A DNA stretch of 48,646 nt from Candidatus Scatomonas pullistercoris (GCA_018713515.1 DVOO01000033.1:1-48646), one strand, 5' to 3'; shown: positions 25,913 to 35,165, numbered from the stretch's first letter. Translations and numbers: made by a program. Notes: a model not told the origin generated them from the sequence alone.

Positions 25913-27411
25913 TTTCGTGACCTCCTTTTTGCACGGATCAGAAGCACAATTTCCGTGGCAGTCAGCCCGGCTGCCAGAATACCCAGGAGAATCCATTTTA
26001 CAATACCCGCGCTCCAGAAGGGTCGCGTCACCTCCGCAGAATACCGGGCCTCATTTCCGGCCGCGTCTGTAGCCGTCAGAAGGATTTCATTCTTTCCATA
26101 AGAGAGCGCCTGCCTGCAGCTGAAATAATTTCCCACCAGCTCCACGGGTTCCCCATTGCAGGTCAGCCGGACTCCCGCCTCCGTATATCCCTCCACATAA
26201 ACATAGGAATCATCGGTGGTCACCTGGTCGAGATTTCTTCTGACCGAGAGCTGGGGCGGCGAAGTATCCAGAGAAATATCTTTTCTGTATGTGGCCGTGT
26301 TTCCTTTTTCGTCTGTAACCAGGAATACAATCGTATTATCGCCTTCTTCCAGATGGATCTCATACTGTCCCTGTGCCGTCTCCCGTTCCATCAGAAGCTC
26401 TTCATTTAAAGTGGCGGATACCGTGCAGCTGCCGCTCCAGTTTACCGAGGCGAAAATAACCGGCTGACTGGTGACCGTTTCTTCCGGATAAGTGACGGAA
26501 GCTTCCACTGCCTGATCCAGGGACACTGCATAAACATCGAACCTGCCTGTCCGTCCATCCGTATAATCTGCAGCTGCCGCCAGTATCCGGTCATATCCTT
26601 CCGGCATGGGCAGTACGCAGGAAGTTTCCTCTGTCTCCCGGGAAGTCAGAAGCAGCTTCGTATCGGGGTCGAAGAGCATGACTCTGTAAGTTCTGTTTTC
26701 TTCCCCTTTCCAGCTTACATATACGTCCCTATTCAGAAGCGATGCCTCTGTATTTTCAAGTTTATTCCGGCCGCCGGTATTATCATAGAATAGTGCCGTG
26801 TCCCCGTACTGATAATTAAAGATTCCGCCGGTTTCCGTGACCGTCAGATAAAAATAATAGTAGCCGCTGTCCAGCGATGCCATCTGAAAGGAAAGTGTCC
26901 CCTCCGGTCCGCTGCCCCCGGAAGCGATAAGCTGCCCGTCATAGCCCCGGTTATCCGTATCCGCATACACAGCAATCTCCGCATTCTCCGGACAATCGGA
27001 AATGTTCCAGGAGGCATCGTATCCGCCGCGTCCATTTTCCGCCACTGTAAAGGAAAGAATCTGCATACTCTGGGGAAGTGAGCCGACATTCACTTCCACT
27101 TCTCCCAGCTTTTCGCCGGTAATCTCTACCTGCCAGTCCCCGGCCTGCGCTTCGCCAATATAAAAATATGCGCAGCCCTGCATAGCCGTAACGCTGTCCG
27201 GCGTTTCCTCTGTACCGTACACTTCGCCGCCCGGAGAAGTGATCCGTATCTGCGCCTGCGCCTCCTCTTCCTCCCAGCGGATTTCAAAGATACATTCCTG
27301 CCTGTCCGTGTCCAGCTCTGCCACCACAGTCTCGGCAGCTGCCAGAGTCTCCTGCCCGCCGGCCAGCAGGCAAAAGAAAGCCGCTGTCAAAAAAAATATT
27401 ATTTTTTTCAT
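25909..27411 (-). CDS. Membrane-anchored surface protein with Ig-like domains
   Basis: 500 aa. Signal peptide MKKIIFFLTAAFFCLLAGG with likely cleavage after TLAAA; an extracellular all-beta region; a single C-terminal membrane helix (WILLGILAAGLTATEIVLLI) and a short basic tail, so type I topology. The last extracellular module (SPPQLSVRR to YSAEVTR, about residues 393-470) looks like a Big/cadherin-like Ig repeat (GRDNxxxLTATDxAGN type: GKNEILLTATDAAGNEA). The preceding repeat has GDNTIVFLVTDEKGN, again Ig-like. Earlier parts resemble FN3-type sandwiches. The start at 27411 follows AGGAGG. It is 20 bases downstream of the VWA gene and coupled to the small zinc-ribbon gene. It may bind a ligand or partner outside the cell; function unknown. 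Confidence 0.85.
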   Translation of the reverse strand: MKKIIFFLTAAFFCLLAGGQETLAAAETVVAELDTDRQECIFEIRWEEEEAQAQIRITSPGGEVYGTEETPDSVTAMQGCAYFYIGEAQAGDWQVEITGEKLGEVEVNVGSLPQSMQILSFTVAENGRGGYDASWNISDCPENAEIAVYADTDNRGYDGQLIASGGSGPEGTLSFQMASLDSGYYYFYLTVTETGGIFNYQYGDTALFYDNTGGRNKLENTEASLLNRDVYVSWKGEENRTYRVMLFDPDTKLLLTSRETEETSCVLPMPEGYDRILAAAADYTDGRTGRFDVYAVSLDQAVEASVTYPEETVTSQPVIFASVNWSGSCTVSATLNEELLMERETAQGQYEIHLEEGDNTIVFLVTDEKGNTATYRKDISLDTSPPQLSVRRNLDQVTTDDSYVYVEGYTEAGVRLTCNGEPVELVGNYFSCRQALSYGKNEILLTATDAAGNEARYSAEVTRPFWSAGIVKWILLGILAAGLTATEIVLLIRAKRRSRK

Positions 27412-27431
27412 CCGCCACCTCCTGCCTGCTG

Positions 27432-30400
27432 TCAGGAACAATAGATCTTATCTGTCAGGAAAAGCTCGCCATTATCCTGATACCAGAGCCGATGTTCCCT
27501 GCCATTTTCTGTGATTCCCACAGAAAACAGCGTTCCGTCAAAGCGCACGCCTGCCTCCAGAACCATGTCTCCCTGACAGTTCAGATTCAGCATACTGCAG
27601 TTCAGATATCCGTCCAGTTCCAGGCGCATGTCCATCTGTTCCCGGGAGGATTCCAGATGAAGCGCCGCCTCCCCTCCCAGATCCATGCCCAGCATTTCCA
27701 GCTCCAGCTGTGACCGGGCATCTGCTGAAAATCCGAAGGTTCCCAGATCCAGGGAAACATCGGGAAGCTCATTTCCCAGAAGCTCCAGTCCGGTCTCTAT
27801 TTGGAGTGAGGGCTCACCGCAGTGCAGGGTAGCAGTTCCCTGAAATGCTCCCAGCCTTCCCCAATCCGTCATATTTTCCGAAACCTGCATATTAAGCCCT
27901 CCGAACAGATCCACGTTTCCCTCCGCAGCTCCGGTCAGCCAAAAATCCTGCTGCTCCTCCGGTGCAGAAGAACTGTCTGTCTCTTCCTCCAGGGACAGCC
28001 CGTTGAGATAAAGCCCCTGGTACAGAGGAATTTCCGGATCCAGCTCTACATCCGCCTCCACTTTGTCAAGCCTCCAGTACCGGGAAGAAATCACTGCCCG
28101 CTTTTCCTGGGCTGCGGCCGCTTCCAACTCCGGAAACGCTGAAAAATCCAGCGTCCCTTCCAGTTTCCAGTACTCCTGCTCTTCATCCAGCGTATCCAGC
28201 TTCAGCTTCGCGGCGCTCAGTCCAATACGCCCCAGCTTCAGGGCTCCTCCCTCTTCCAGAGACAGTTCCCCCTCTGCAGAAATATTATCCTGACGGATAA
28301 GGATCTCCAATCCGGCCCGGGGATCTGCTGTCCAAACGGAAGCCTCCGCGCTCTTTTCCGCTCCGGAAGCAGCAGCACCCCGCCCGACTGCGTCTACCGC
28401 AGTCTTTTCTTTCCTGCTTGTCACGGAATGATCCGTTCCCTCCGGCATACTGTCCGCCATATCAGAAAATTTTGCTTCCCTTCCACGGATTTTAATCCCG
28501 TCCGTATCGAGAACAGCGGAGGAAGCAGTCACATCTGCAAGCAGCGGCAGACGCAGCGTGAGATTTTCCCCCAGCTCCGTTTCCATTCCCTGAACCGTAA
28601 AATCCACCTGTCCTTCCTGTACCACGTAGTCTCTTCCCTCCAGAGCGAGTCCCGCATAATTCGGATCCTCGTCCTCCGCCCGGGGATAGCTGATGTACAG
28701 CTTTCCGCTGCCTGAAATTTTCCCCCGGTCTCCCAGATATGTGATTCTTCCGGAATTCAGGGTAAATTTTTCCGGAAGATCCAGGGCCCGGATTTCCAGG
28801 CTTCCGCTGAAATGGATAAAGTCATTAATCAGAACATTCCCGGCGGCCGAAAAAACACCCTCCGCCGTCTGGCCGATTCTGTCCGCCCGAATAACTGTCC
28901 CTCCAATCCGGACTCCGGTGCTGGTTCCGGCCCTGAATACGCGCAGTCCATCCTCCCGCACTCCGACCCTTCCGTCCGGATACTGGGCACTGACGCGGCA
29001 GGCTCCTGTAGAAAGATTTCCCTTCAGAACACCGGTCAGGGTGTTTTCATCCTGAACGGCAACCTCTGAAAGCTCCAGTTCTCCGACATTGACATGCATG
29101 CCCTCCTGGAATCCCGTTCCCTTCACAGTCACCGTCAGACCGGAAGCAGCCTCCTCCGCCGAAACGGCTCCGGGAGACACGGACAGCAGCTGCGCATCCT
29201 CTTCCCCGGAGGGGCGGATTCCTTTTTCATCTGTATCCGCACTTTCCTCTCCACCGCCGGAGACAGCATAGTCCCGCCGGGCCGATATCTGGCTGTCCGG
29301 AACAGAGACCATCAGGTACCGTGAATCCGCTTCTGCATTTTCGGAAACTGTATAGGTCAGAACATAACTGTTGACAATGTATTTCTGAAGCGTCAGACAA
29401 ATATCTTCCAGTTCCGCAGAGCTGTCCGCCATGATGAATTTTCCTCCGGTCCTGTCCGCGATATCGCGGAGAGACTCTTCCCTGGCATCCCCAAGCCCTA
29501 CTACATAGACAGCCGTCTGCTCACTGACTGCCCGCGAGACGGCCTCATCGATGGCCTCCTCGTTTCCATCCTGTCCGCCCGCCATAAGAATAAGCGCTTT
29601 CGTTCCGCCTCTTCCTCCGGCCAGCGCATCCAGACCCTCCTGCAGGCCTGCGGAAATATTCGTGCCGCCTCCCCGGCTGCTCTGATGGATGCCGTAAATC
29701 AGGCTTTCCGGATCATTGGTCCTGGATACCAGGGTCCGGGCTTCGTCGGAATATGTGACCACAGCCATCTGCTGCCGCCCCGTATCCATGTCTTCCGCAC
29801 AGGCCTGCGCGGCCTTCTCTGCATCTTCCAGCGCTTCCTCGCTCATATTTCCGCTGCAGTCCATGACGAGGGCAATATCCACCCCTGTTTTGCTGGCATC
29901 CGCATTCAGTTCGAAATCTTCAATCTTATACTGCGTATCAATAATTTCAAAATCATCTGCATAGAATTCACCCGACATACCCCAGCGGCCTTCCCTTTCC
30001 CCGTTCATATTCAGACAGGCCGTAATTTCCGGATAACCGGACGTATCTACGCGGCTGATAAAAATTCCCAGTTTGTCATATTTCAAGACCGAAGCAACAA
30101 AATCTGCCATTCTTCCATTAATTGTTCCATCCTGCACCTGAATGATGCCCTGACTCTGCGTCTCCACAAATTCCCGCACAGCGCTTTTAAGAACAGGGCT
30201 CTCTGACTCGGAAGAGGTCTGCCTGTAAGCGTCCGCCACATCCATCAGGGCCTCACGCACCGGAGAATCCTCCGACAGAGCGTCCACATGCTCCAGGATA
30301 GCATGCACCCGTTTCTTCGCTGCCTCCCTGTCTCCGGCCGCCAGATACAGTTTTGCAATCTGTGTATCGTACAGGCCGCTTCTGTCCCGGAACATGGGCT

Positions 30401-31418
30401 TCTTCGCTTCCAGAAAATTAATTGCCCTGTATATATCCACATGAGATGCCTCTTCCCGGCGGGCTTCCGCCTCATTCAGCAGACGCTCCCGGCGCTCATC
30501 TTCGTCCCCGTAGCGCGCTGCCTGCTCTTCCAGCCGCTCCGCCTCCTGGATCAGTCCTTCTTTTTCCGCATCCCCCCCGCTCTGTACATCGCCCGCATAG
30601 GCTCTCTGGGCGATCACATCCGTGTAAATCACGTAATTCTCCGCCGAATCCTCCAGCTCCAGCAGTCTCTTCGCCTTACCCTGTGCCTCGCCGTACTCCT
30701 CGCGCTCCGCATAGTATTTCACGGCCAGCTTCAGAATATCCTGGCTAAACGGATATTTTTGGCACAGATTCTCCACGTCCGATGGGTCCACGGCTTCCGC
30801 GCCGCCTCCCCGCACCTGACTGTCCAGATAATAGTAATCGTTCAGTTCTTCTGTCTCCTGGATGTTCTCCGTCTCAAAACACTGCCGGATCAGACTGCTG
30901 ATTTTTTCAGGGACCTGCATGCCTCTTTCCGCTTCCCCCGATACAGAAACAAATTCTGCCGCGGAAGCATCCTGCCTGAGATAGGCCTTCGAAAAAGAGT
31001 GCAGCTCTTCCACGCAGTCCTGCTGTTCTGCACTGGAAATCCCCTCCTCCAGGAGTTCTTCCGCTGCAAAGTACAGGGCCGGATAGTTTCCCTCCGCTGC
31101 CGACAGAAGAACCTCCAGAAGCCCTCTCTGCTCCCGGCTCAGGCTGCCGTCATTCTCCGCCGCTGCCCGCGCTTTTTCAACATCCCCGCTCTCCAGATAT
31201 CTGTAGGCCAGATACATACCCGGCCGTACTCCGGCATTTTCCTCCATCAGGCCTCCGAGCCCCCGGACTGCCGACACTGTAAGGCCAACGGCCAAAAGGC
31301 ATAAGAAAATCCCGTCGGCAAAACCGCGTCTGATTTTCTTATGCCTGCGCAGCAAAATATCAAACAGTAAAACGAGGGCAAAAACTGCCGCCCCTAACAA
31401 CGGAAAAAGATTATTCAT
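27432..31418 (-). CDS. Giant membrane-anchored VWA-domain protein
   Basis: 1328 aa. Two N-terminal membrane helices (about 4-23 and 35-52) precede a long helical, TPR-like and acidic region (about 65-400). The VWA domain (512-690) reads ALVMDCSGNM, GGGTN and ALILMAGGQDG: a metal site of DxSxN type, with the third-loop aspartate apparently replaced. An IPT/TIG-like module follows (about 744-830, SVSPGAVSAEEAASGLTVTV), then about 500 residues of beta-rich sequence without cysteine-rich or catalytic motifs. AGGAG lies six bases ahead of the ATG. It is the second gene in its operon, after the multi-zinc-ribbon protein. VWA domains mediate metal-dependent protein contacts, so a surface scaffold is plausible. 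No close family is known to me. Confidence 0.85.
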   Translation of the reverse strand: MNNLFPLLGAAVFALVLLFDILLRRHKKIRRGFADGIFLCLLAVGLTVSAVRGLGGLMEENAGVRPGMYLAYRYLESGDVEKARAAAENDGSLSREQRGLLEVLLSAAEGNYPALYFAAEELLEEGISSAEQQDCVEELHSFSKAYLRQDASAAEFVSVSGEAERGMQVPEKISSLIRQCFETENIQETEELNDYYYLDSQVRGGGAEAVDPSDVENLCQKYPFSQDILKLAVKYYAEREEYGEAQGKAKRLLELEDSAENYVIYTDVIAQRAYAGDVQSGGDAEKEGLIQEAERLEEQAARYGDEDERRERLLNEAEARREEASHVDIYRAINFLEAKKPMFRDRSGLYDTQIAKLYLAAGDREAAKKRVHAILEHVDALSEDSPVREALMDVADAYRQTSSESESPVLKSAVREFVETQSQGIIQVQDGTINGRMADFVASVLKYDKLGIFISRVDTSGYPEITACLNMNGEREGRWGMSGEFYADDFEIIDTQYKIEDFELNADASKTGVDIALVMDCSGNMSEEALEDAEKAAQACAEDMDTGRQQMAVVTYSDEARTLVSRTNDPESLIYGIHQSSRGGGTNISAGLQEGLDALAGGRGGTKALILMAGGQDGNEEAIDEAVSRAVSEQTAVYVVGLGDAREESLRDIADRTGGKFIMADSSAELEDICLTLQKYIVNSYVLTYTVSENAEADSRYLMVSVPDSQISARRDYAVSGGGEESADTDEKGIRPSGEEDAQLLSVSPGAVSAEEAASGLTVTVKGTGFQEGMHVNVGELELSEVAVQDENTLTGVLKGNLSTGACRVSAQYPDGRVGVREDGLRVFRAGTSTGVRIGGTVIRADRIGQTAEGVFSAAGNVLINDFIHFSGSLEIRALDLPEKFTLNSGRITYLGDRGKISGSGKLYISYPRAEDEDPNYAGLALEGRDYVVQEGQVDFTVQGMETELGENLTLRLPLLADVTASSAVLDTDGIKIRGREAKFSDMADSMPEGTDHSVTSRKEKTAVDAVGRGAAASGAEKSAEASVWTADPRAGLEILIRQDNISAEGELSLEEGGALKLGRIGLSAAKLKLDTLDEEQEYWKLEGTLDFSAFPELEAAAAQEKRAVISSRYWRLDKVEADVELDPEIPLYQGLYLNGLSLEEETDSSSAPEEQQDFWLTGAAEGNVDLFGGLNMQVSENMTDWGRLGAFQGTATLHCGEPSLQIETGLELLGNELPDVSLDLGTFGFSADARSQLELEMLGMDLGGEAALHLESSREQMDMRLELDGYLNCSMLNLNCQGDMVLEAGVRFDGTLFSVGITENGREHRLWYQDNGELFLTDKIYCS

Positions 31419-31453
31419 CCCTTTCTCCTATCCCGCAATGATATACAGAGGCA

Positions 31454-32275
31454 TCAGCCTACTCTGTTTCCGCACTCCGAGCAGAAGACCGCATCTTCCT
31501 CCAGTTTGGTTCCGCAGTTGGGACATACCTTCTCCGGGGCCGGCTGCGGCGGAACCGCTTCCCGGACAGACTCCTCCTGGGCGACAAATTCCGGTTCCTG
31601 ATAAATCTCTGTATGATCAAATGTATATTCCGCATGAGACTGTGTTTCCGGTTCCGCCTCCGGGGCCGGCTGGCTTTCCGACGGAGTCCCGGCCAGCAGG
31701 CTGGTTCCGCACTCGTTGCAGAAGGCGGCGTCCGGGGCTGCCTGGGTTCCGCAGTTCGGACATACTTTTCCCGCCGGTGCGCCCTGGGGCTGATAATCGC
31801 TCTGGAAGGGCGCCGGATTCGGCGCTGCCGGAGCTCCGCAGTTGGTGCAGAAAGCCGCTCCCTCTTCCAGAGGCGCGCCGCATTTTGCACAGACAGGTCC
31901 GTTCCAGGCAGGCTGCGCGCTGTTTACCGGCGGCATGCTGTATCCGCAGTTTCCGCAGAACATAACATTGCTGGCCACCTCTGCCCCGCAGTTGGGACAC
32001 TGGCGGATTCCTTTAATTACCTTAATCTGTTCCTGCAGCTGCACAATCGTCTGATTCAGCATATGGATACGGTCAAAAATCCCCTGATACTCCGGCGGCA
32101 CATCCGATGTGGTTCTGCTGAAGTAGGCCTGTCCCAACTGGCAGTAGCAGTTATTCAGATCCTTCCTGCATTCATCAATTCTCGCATTCAGAGAAACCGT
32201 CTCGGAAAAGTTCTGGGTTCCCCGCATCACTCCTTTTCCGACACCTACAATTTTTTTTCCGATATTTTCAAACAT
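31454..32275 (-). CDS. Cytoplasmic protein with coiled coil and four zinc ribbons
   Basis: 273 aa. Residues 1-90 are helical with coiled-coil character (IFDRIHMLNQTIVQLQEQIKVI). Four zinc ribbons follow, each CxxCG-x(n)-CxxCG: CPNCGAEV..FCGNCG (about 93), CAKCGAPL..FCTNCG (about 129), CPNCGTQA..FCNECG (about 171) and CPNCGTKL..FCSECG (about 250). They are joined by Pro/Ala/Gln-rich linkers. No membrane segment. Double zinc-ribbon proteins of this kind usually act as adaptors. GGAGG lies six bases ahead of the ATG. It is the first gene of the operon that continues with the giant VWA protein; the shared zinc-ribbon theme with the last gene suggests they meet at the membrane. Confidence 0.85.
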   Translation of the reverse strand: MFENIGKKIVGVGKGVMRGTQNFSETVSLNARIDECRKDLNNCYCQLGQAYFSRTTSDVPPEYQGIFDRIHMLNQTIVQLQEQIKVIKGIRQCPNCGAEVASNVMFCGNCGYSMPPVNSAQPAWNGPVCAKCGAPLEEGAAFCTNCGAPAAPNPAPFQSDYQPQGAPAGKVCPNCGTQAAPDAAFCNECGTSLLAGTPSESQPAPEAEPETQSHAEYTFDHTEIYQEPEFVAQEESVREAVPPQPAPEKVCPNCGTKLEEDAVFCSECGNRVG

Positions 32276-32322
32276 GGTTTACCTCCCTGCTCTGTATTCT
32301 CAGTAAAATCTTATTCCTTTCT

Positions 32323-32351
32323 ATATTACTACCATTTTTTCAAGCTGACAA
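32323..32351 (-). promoter_or_regulatory. Promoter of the zinc-ribbon/VWA operon
   Basis: Minus-strand -35 TTGTCA (32346-32351), 17 bp, -10 TAATAT (32323-32328), about 48 bases ahead of the first start codon. Confidence 0.6.
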
Positions 32352-32441
32352 TACCCAATCAAGAATAGAAAATTGAGTAGGAGGCGGCGGTAACAGCAGG
32401 GATCTGTTTCCCGCCGCTTTCCGAATACAGCCGCCGCAAAG

Positions 32442-33911
32442 TCAGATAATGATGCAGACCATCCCTCCGCGGCTGTCATTTACAATTTTCTGCATGGATT
32501 CCTGCAGCTTCACCTGGCTTTCCTCTGTAATCTGAGCAATTTTGGTCCGTATACCGTCCTCCACCAGCTGTTCCACCGATTTTCCAAAAATATTGGTTTT
32601 CCAGATTCCGTCCTCCTGACGCCCGCTCTCGCGAATGTAGGCAATCAGATCCTCCGCCTGCTGCTCTGTTCCCACGATCGGCGCAATCTCCGTCTCAATA
32701 TTTGCCTTGATCATATGGATGGAGGGGCTGGTAGAACGTATCTTCACCCCGAATTTGCTTCCCTGCCGGATTACCACCGGATCATCCAGGACAATCTCTT
32801 CCTTCTCCGGTATTACAACCCCGTAACCGCTTCCCCGCACGGCCTCCATGGCGTTCTGGACCCGCGCGTATTCATTCTTCATGGCCGAAAGCTCCTTCAG
32901 CGCCCGCATCAGATCGTATTCCCCCTGGATGGCAACGCCCGTCATCTCGCTGACCATCTGGTAATAATATTTTTCCTTCATCTCAACCTGTACCCTGACA
33001 ATGCCGCTGGCCAGGTCCACCTGCATCAGAGACGCGTTTTTTACGTATTCACTGTTCAGCTTTACCGTATCTCTCCGCACGTCCCGAATATACTTAAGGC
33101 CTTCCGTCAGCTCCCTTACCTTCCCGATCAGTTCTGCCTTCACCGGATGTTCCGGCGGCAGCAGTTCCACCCATTTTGGTATGTAAAATTCCACTTGGCG
33201 GATGGGGAATTCATACAGGAGACATTCCAGTATTTTTACCACATCGTCGGCCCGCAGCTGATCGCAGTTTACGGCCAGCGCGGAGGCTCCATATTTTTCG
33301 GACAGCTCCCGGGCCAGCTTCTGTGTCTCATCTTTATAAGGCTTTACAGAATTTACCAGGATCAGAAACGGTTTCCCCTGCTTTTTCAGTTCTTCTACCG
33401 TTCTGGCTTCCGCTTCCGCAAAATTTTCTCTGGGCAGTTCACCAAAAGATCCGTCTGTGGTGACAAGCAGTCCCAGAGTTGAATGTTCCGCTATTACCTT
33501 CCGCGTACCTATTTCTGCGGCCTGATGAAAGGGAATAGCTTCCTCAAACCAGGGAGTTTTTACCATCCTCTCTTTTTCATTTTCCATATTTCCCGTGGCC
33601 TCCGGAACAAGAAAGCCGACACAGTCAATGAGCCGCAGCCGGATCAGAATATCTTCCCCCAGCTGGATTTCCACCGCCTCTTTGGGAATGAACTTGGGTT
33701 CTACGGTCGTGATCAATGTACCGGATCCGGAGAGGGGCAGCTGATCTCTCATCTCGGCTTTTGTATTTTCCTCCATAGCCGGAAGGGCAAGCACCTCCAG
33801 AAACCGCCGGATGAAGGTGGATTTTCCTGTCCTTACCGGCCCCACAACTCCGATCAGAAACTGCCCCCCGGTCCGGGCCTGTATATCTCTGTAAACAGCA
33901 AAAGCATCCAT
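32442..33911 (-). CDS. spoIVA: Stage IV sporulation protein A, SpoIVA
   Basis: 489 aa, close to the Bacillus subtilis protein (492). Walker A GPVRTGKS (24-31) opens a GTPase-like, ATP-hydrolysing fold; LIDCVGFLVP follows as the switch/Walker B region, then a middle domain and the conserved C terminus ending GGMVCIII. SpoIVA polymerises on the forespore surface using ATP and forms the base of the spore coat. ATG 33911 has AGGA six bases ahead and is preferred over the TTG at 33932, which lies in the leader. The gene appears monocistronic, with a sigma-E-like promoter, matching its known mother-cell expression. A GC-rich inverted repeat without a T-run lies downstream. Confidence 0.97.
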   Translation of the reverse strand: MDAFAVYRDIQARTGGQFLIGVVGPVRTGKSTFIRRFLEVLALPAMEENTKAEMRDQLPLSGSGTLITTVEPKFIPKEAVEIQLGEDILIRLRLIDCVGFLVPEATGNMENEKERMVKTPWFEEAIPFHQAAEIGTRKVIAEHSTLGLLVTTDGSFGELPRENFAEAEARTVEELKKQGKPFLILVNSVKPYKDETQKLARELSEKYGASALAVNCDQLRADDVVKILECLLYEFPIRQVEFYIPKWVELLPPEHPVKAELIGKVRELTEGLKYIRDVRRDTVKLNSEYVKNASLMQVDLASGIVRVQVEMKEKYYYQMVSEMTGVAIQGEYDLMRALKELSAMKNEYARVQNAMEAVRGSGYGVVIPEKEEIVLDDPVVIRQGSKFGVKIRSTSPSIHMIKANIETEIAPIVGTEQQAEDLIAYIRESGRQEDGIWKTNIFGKSVEQLVEDGIRTKIAQITEESQVKLQESMQKIVNDSRGGMVCIII

Positions 33912-33943
33912 ATAGATTCCTGTCCTTTCCAATGTACTGTTAT

Positions 33944-33971
33944 ACTATATGTAGATTCTTTCGCTATTATG
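33944..33971 (-). promoter_or_regulatory. Sigma-E-like promoter of spoIVA
   Basis: Minus-strand -35-like CATAAT (33966-33971), 14 bp, -10 CATATAGT (33944-33951), which matches the sigma-E -10 consensus CATACAnT at seven of eight positions. The start of transcription would fall about 25 bases ahead of the ATG. Confidence 0.6.
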
Positions 33972-34053
33972 TCCTCCTTTCGCTGAACTCTATTAATAAT
34001 AAAATTTTATTAGTGCATTCTGTACTATATTAGTCATATCTATCTTCCCTTTC

Positions 34054-34082
34054 TTGAAGATTTTTCTGTTTGATAGTATAAT
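34054..34082 (+). promoter_or_regulatory. Promoter of the URO-D methyltransferase gene
   Basis: -35 TTGAAG (34054-34059), 17 bp, -10 TATAAT (34077-34082), about 75 bases upstream of the ATG at 34158. Confidence 0.75.
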
Positions 34083-34157
34083 CTAAGAGAGCGGAAAATT
34101 GGCACAATACTGCAGAATTTTAAGAAATGCCAAAATAATATAGCAGGAGGAAGTGTT

Positions 34158-35156
34158 ATGCTTACAAAACGACAGAACGTCATCGAAACCATGAAAGGCG
34201 GCAATCCGGACCGCTTCGTAAACCAGTATGAAGCCTTTCAGATTGTTTTCCATCCCTATCTGGCATCCAACCCCATGCCGGAGCCGGGCGGACCGGAGGT
34301 TGTCAATCTCTGGGGAATCACCAGTTCCTGGCCGGCCGGATTTCCGGGCGCTTTCCCGGTACATACCCCGGATAAGATCGTAATTAAAGATATTACCCAT
34401 TGGAAAGATTATGTGAAAAAGCCCAAGGCTACATATTCCGATGCAGAATGGGAGGCTTTCCAGAAACAGGTGGAAGAGATTGACCGCAACGAATACTTTG
34501 TGCTCCCCTTCGTTGCCCCCGGTATTTTTGAGATGACGCATTATCTCGGCGAGATCCAGAATACGCTGATGAACTTCTTTGAGGAGCCGGAAGCCATGAA
34601 GGATCTGATCAAATACCTGACCGAGTGGGAAGTCGAGCTGGCAGAGGATATCTGCAAGCATATCAAACCGGACGGCGTCTTCCATCACGATGACTGGGGC
34701 AGCCAGCGCTCCACCTTCATCTCTCCCGAGATGTTTGAAGAATTTATTCTTCCGGCCTACAAGGACATTTACGGCTGCTACAAGGAAAACGGCGCGGATC
34801 TGATCGTGCATCATTCCGATTCCTATGCGGCAACCCTCGTTCCCTATATGATCGATATGGGCATCAGTATCTGGCAGGGTGTTATGACCACAAATGATAT
34901 CCCGGCGCTCATTAAGAAATACGGCGGCCAGATCACCTTTATGGGCGGCATCGACAGCGCCAAGATTGATTATGAAGGCTGGACCCGTGAGGTCATCGCC
35001 AGGGAAGTAAAACGTGCCTGCGATGAGAACGGAAAATATTATTTCATCCCCAGCGCTTCCCAGGGCCTGGCCATGAGCACCTTCCCCGGTGTATATGAGG
35101 CTACCTCGGAAGAGATTGACAAATACAGCAAGATTTATTTTGCAGAACATAAGTAA
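34158..35156 (+). CDS. Uroporphyrinogen-decarboxylase (URO-D) family methyltransferase-like protein
   Basis: 332 aa TIM-barrel protein of the URO-D superfamily, which in acetogens includes corrinoid-dependent methyltransferases of the MtaA/O-demethylase kind. Motifs include APGIFEMTHYLG (120-131), HHDDWGSQRSTFISPEMFEEF (about 176-196, the last strand-helix pair with a DD-W-G-Q site) and a C-terminal FMGGID. The HxC zinc-site motif of MtaA-type enzymes is HHSDS (218-222), so the cysteine is missing. It also lacks the N-terminal arginines of true haem URO-D. AGGAGG precedes the ATG, and the gene is monocistronic with its own promoter and terminator. No corrinoid protein is adjacent. An O- or N-demethylation role feeding acetogenesis is inferred. 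Confidence 0.85.
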   Translation: MLTKRQNVIETMKGGNPDRFVNQYEAFQIVFHPYLASNPMPEPGGPEVVNLWGITSSWPAGFPGAFPVHTPDKIVIKDITHWKDYVKKPKATYSDAEWEAFQKQVEEIDRNEYFVLPFVAPGIFEMTHYLGEIQNTLMNFFEEPEAMKDLIKYLTEWEVELAEDICKHIKPDGVFHHDDWGSQRSTFISPEMFEEFILPAYKDIYGCYKENGADLIVHHSDSYAATLVPYMIDMGISIWQGVMTTNDIPALIKKYGGQITFMGGIDSAKIDYEGWTREVIAREVKRACDENGKYYFIPSASQGLAMSTFPGVYEATSEEIDKYSKIYFAEHK

Positions 35157-35165
35157 TCTGTTCTT

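Noticed and set aside
29685-31304. Open frames on the plus strand across the VWA gene
   Set aside because: Low-complexity shadows of the VWA coding frame, without ribosome sites or recognisable domains.
32350-32441. GC-rich inverted repeat as spoIVA terminator
   Set aside because: The arms can pair but no T-run follows; too weak to call.
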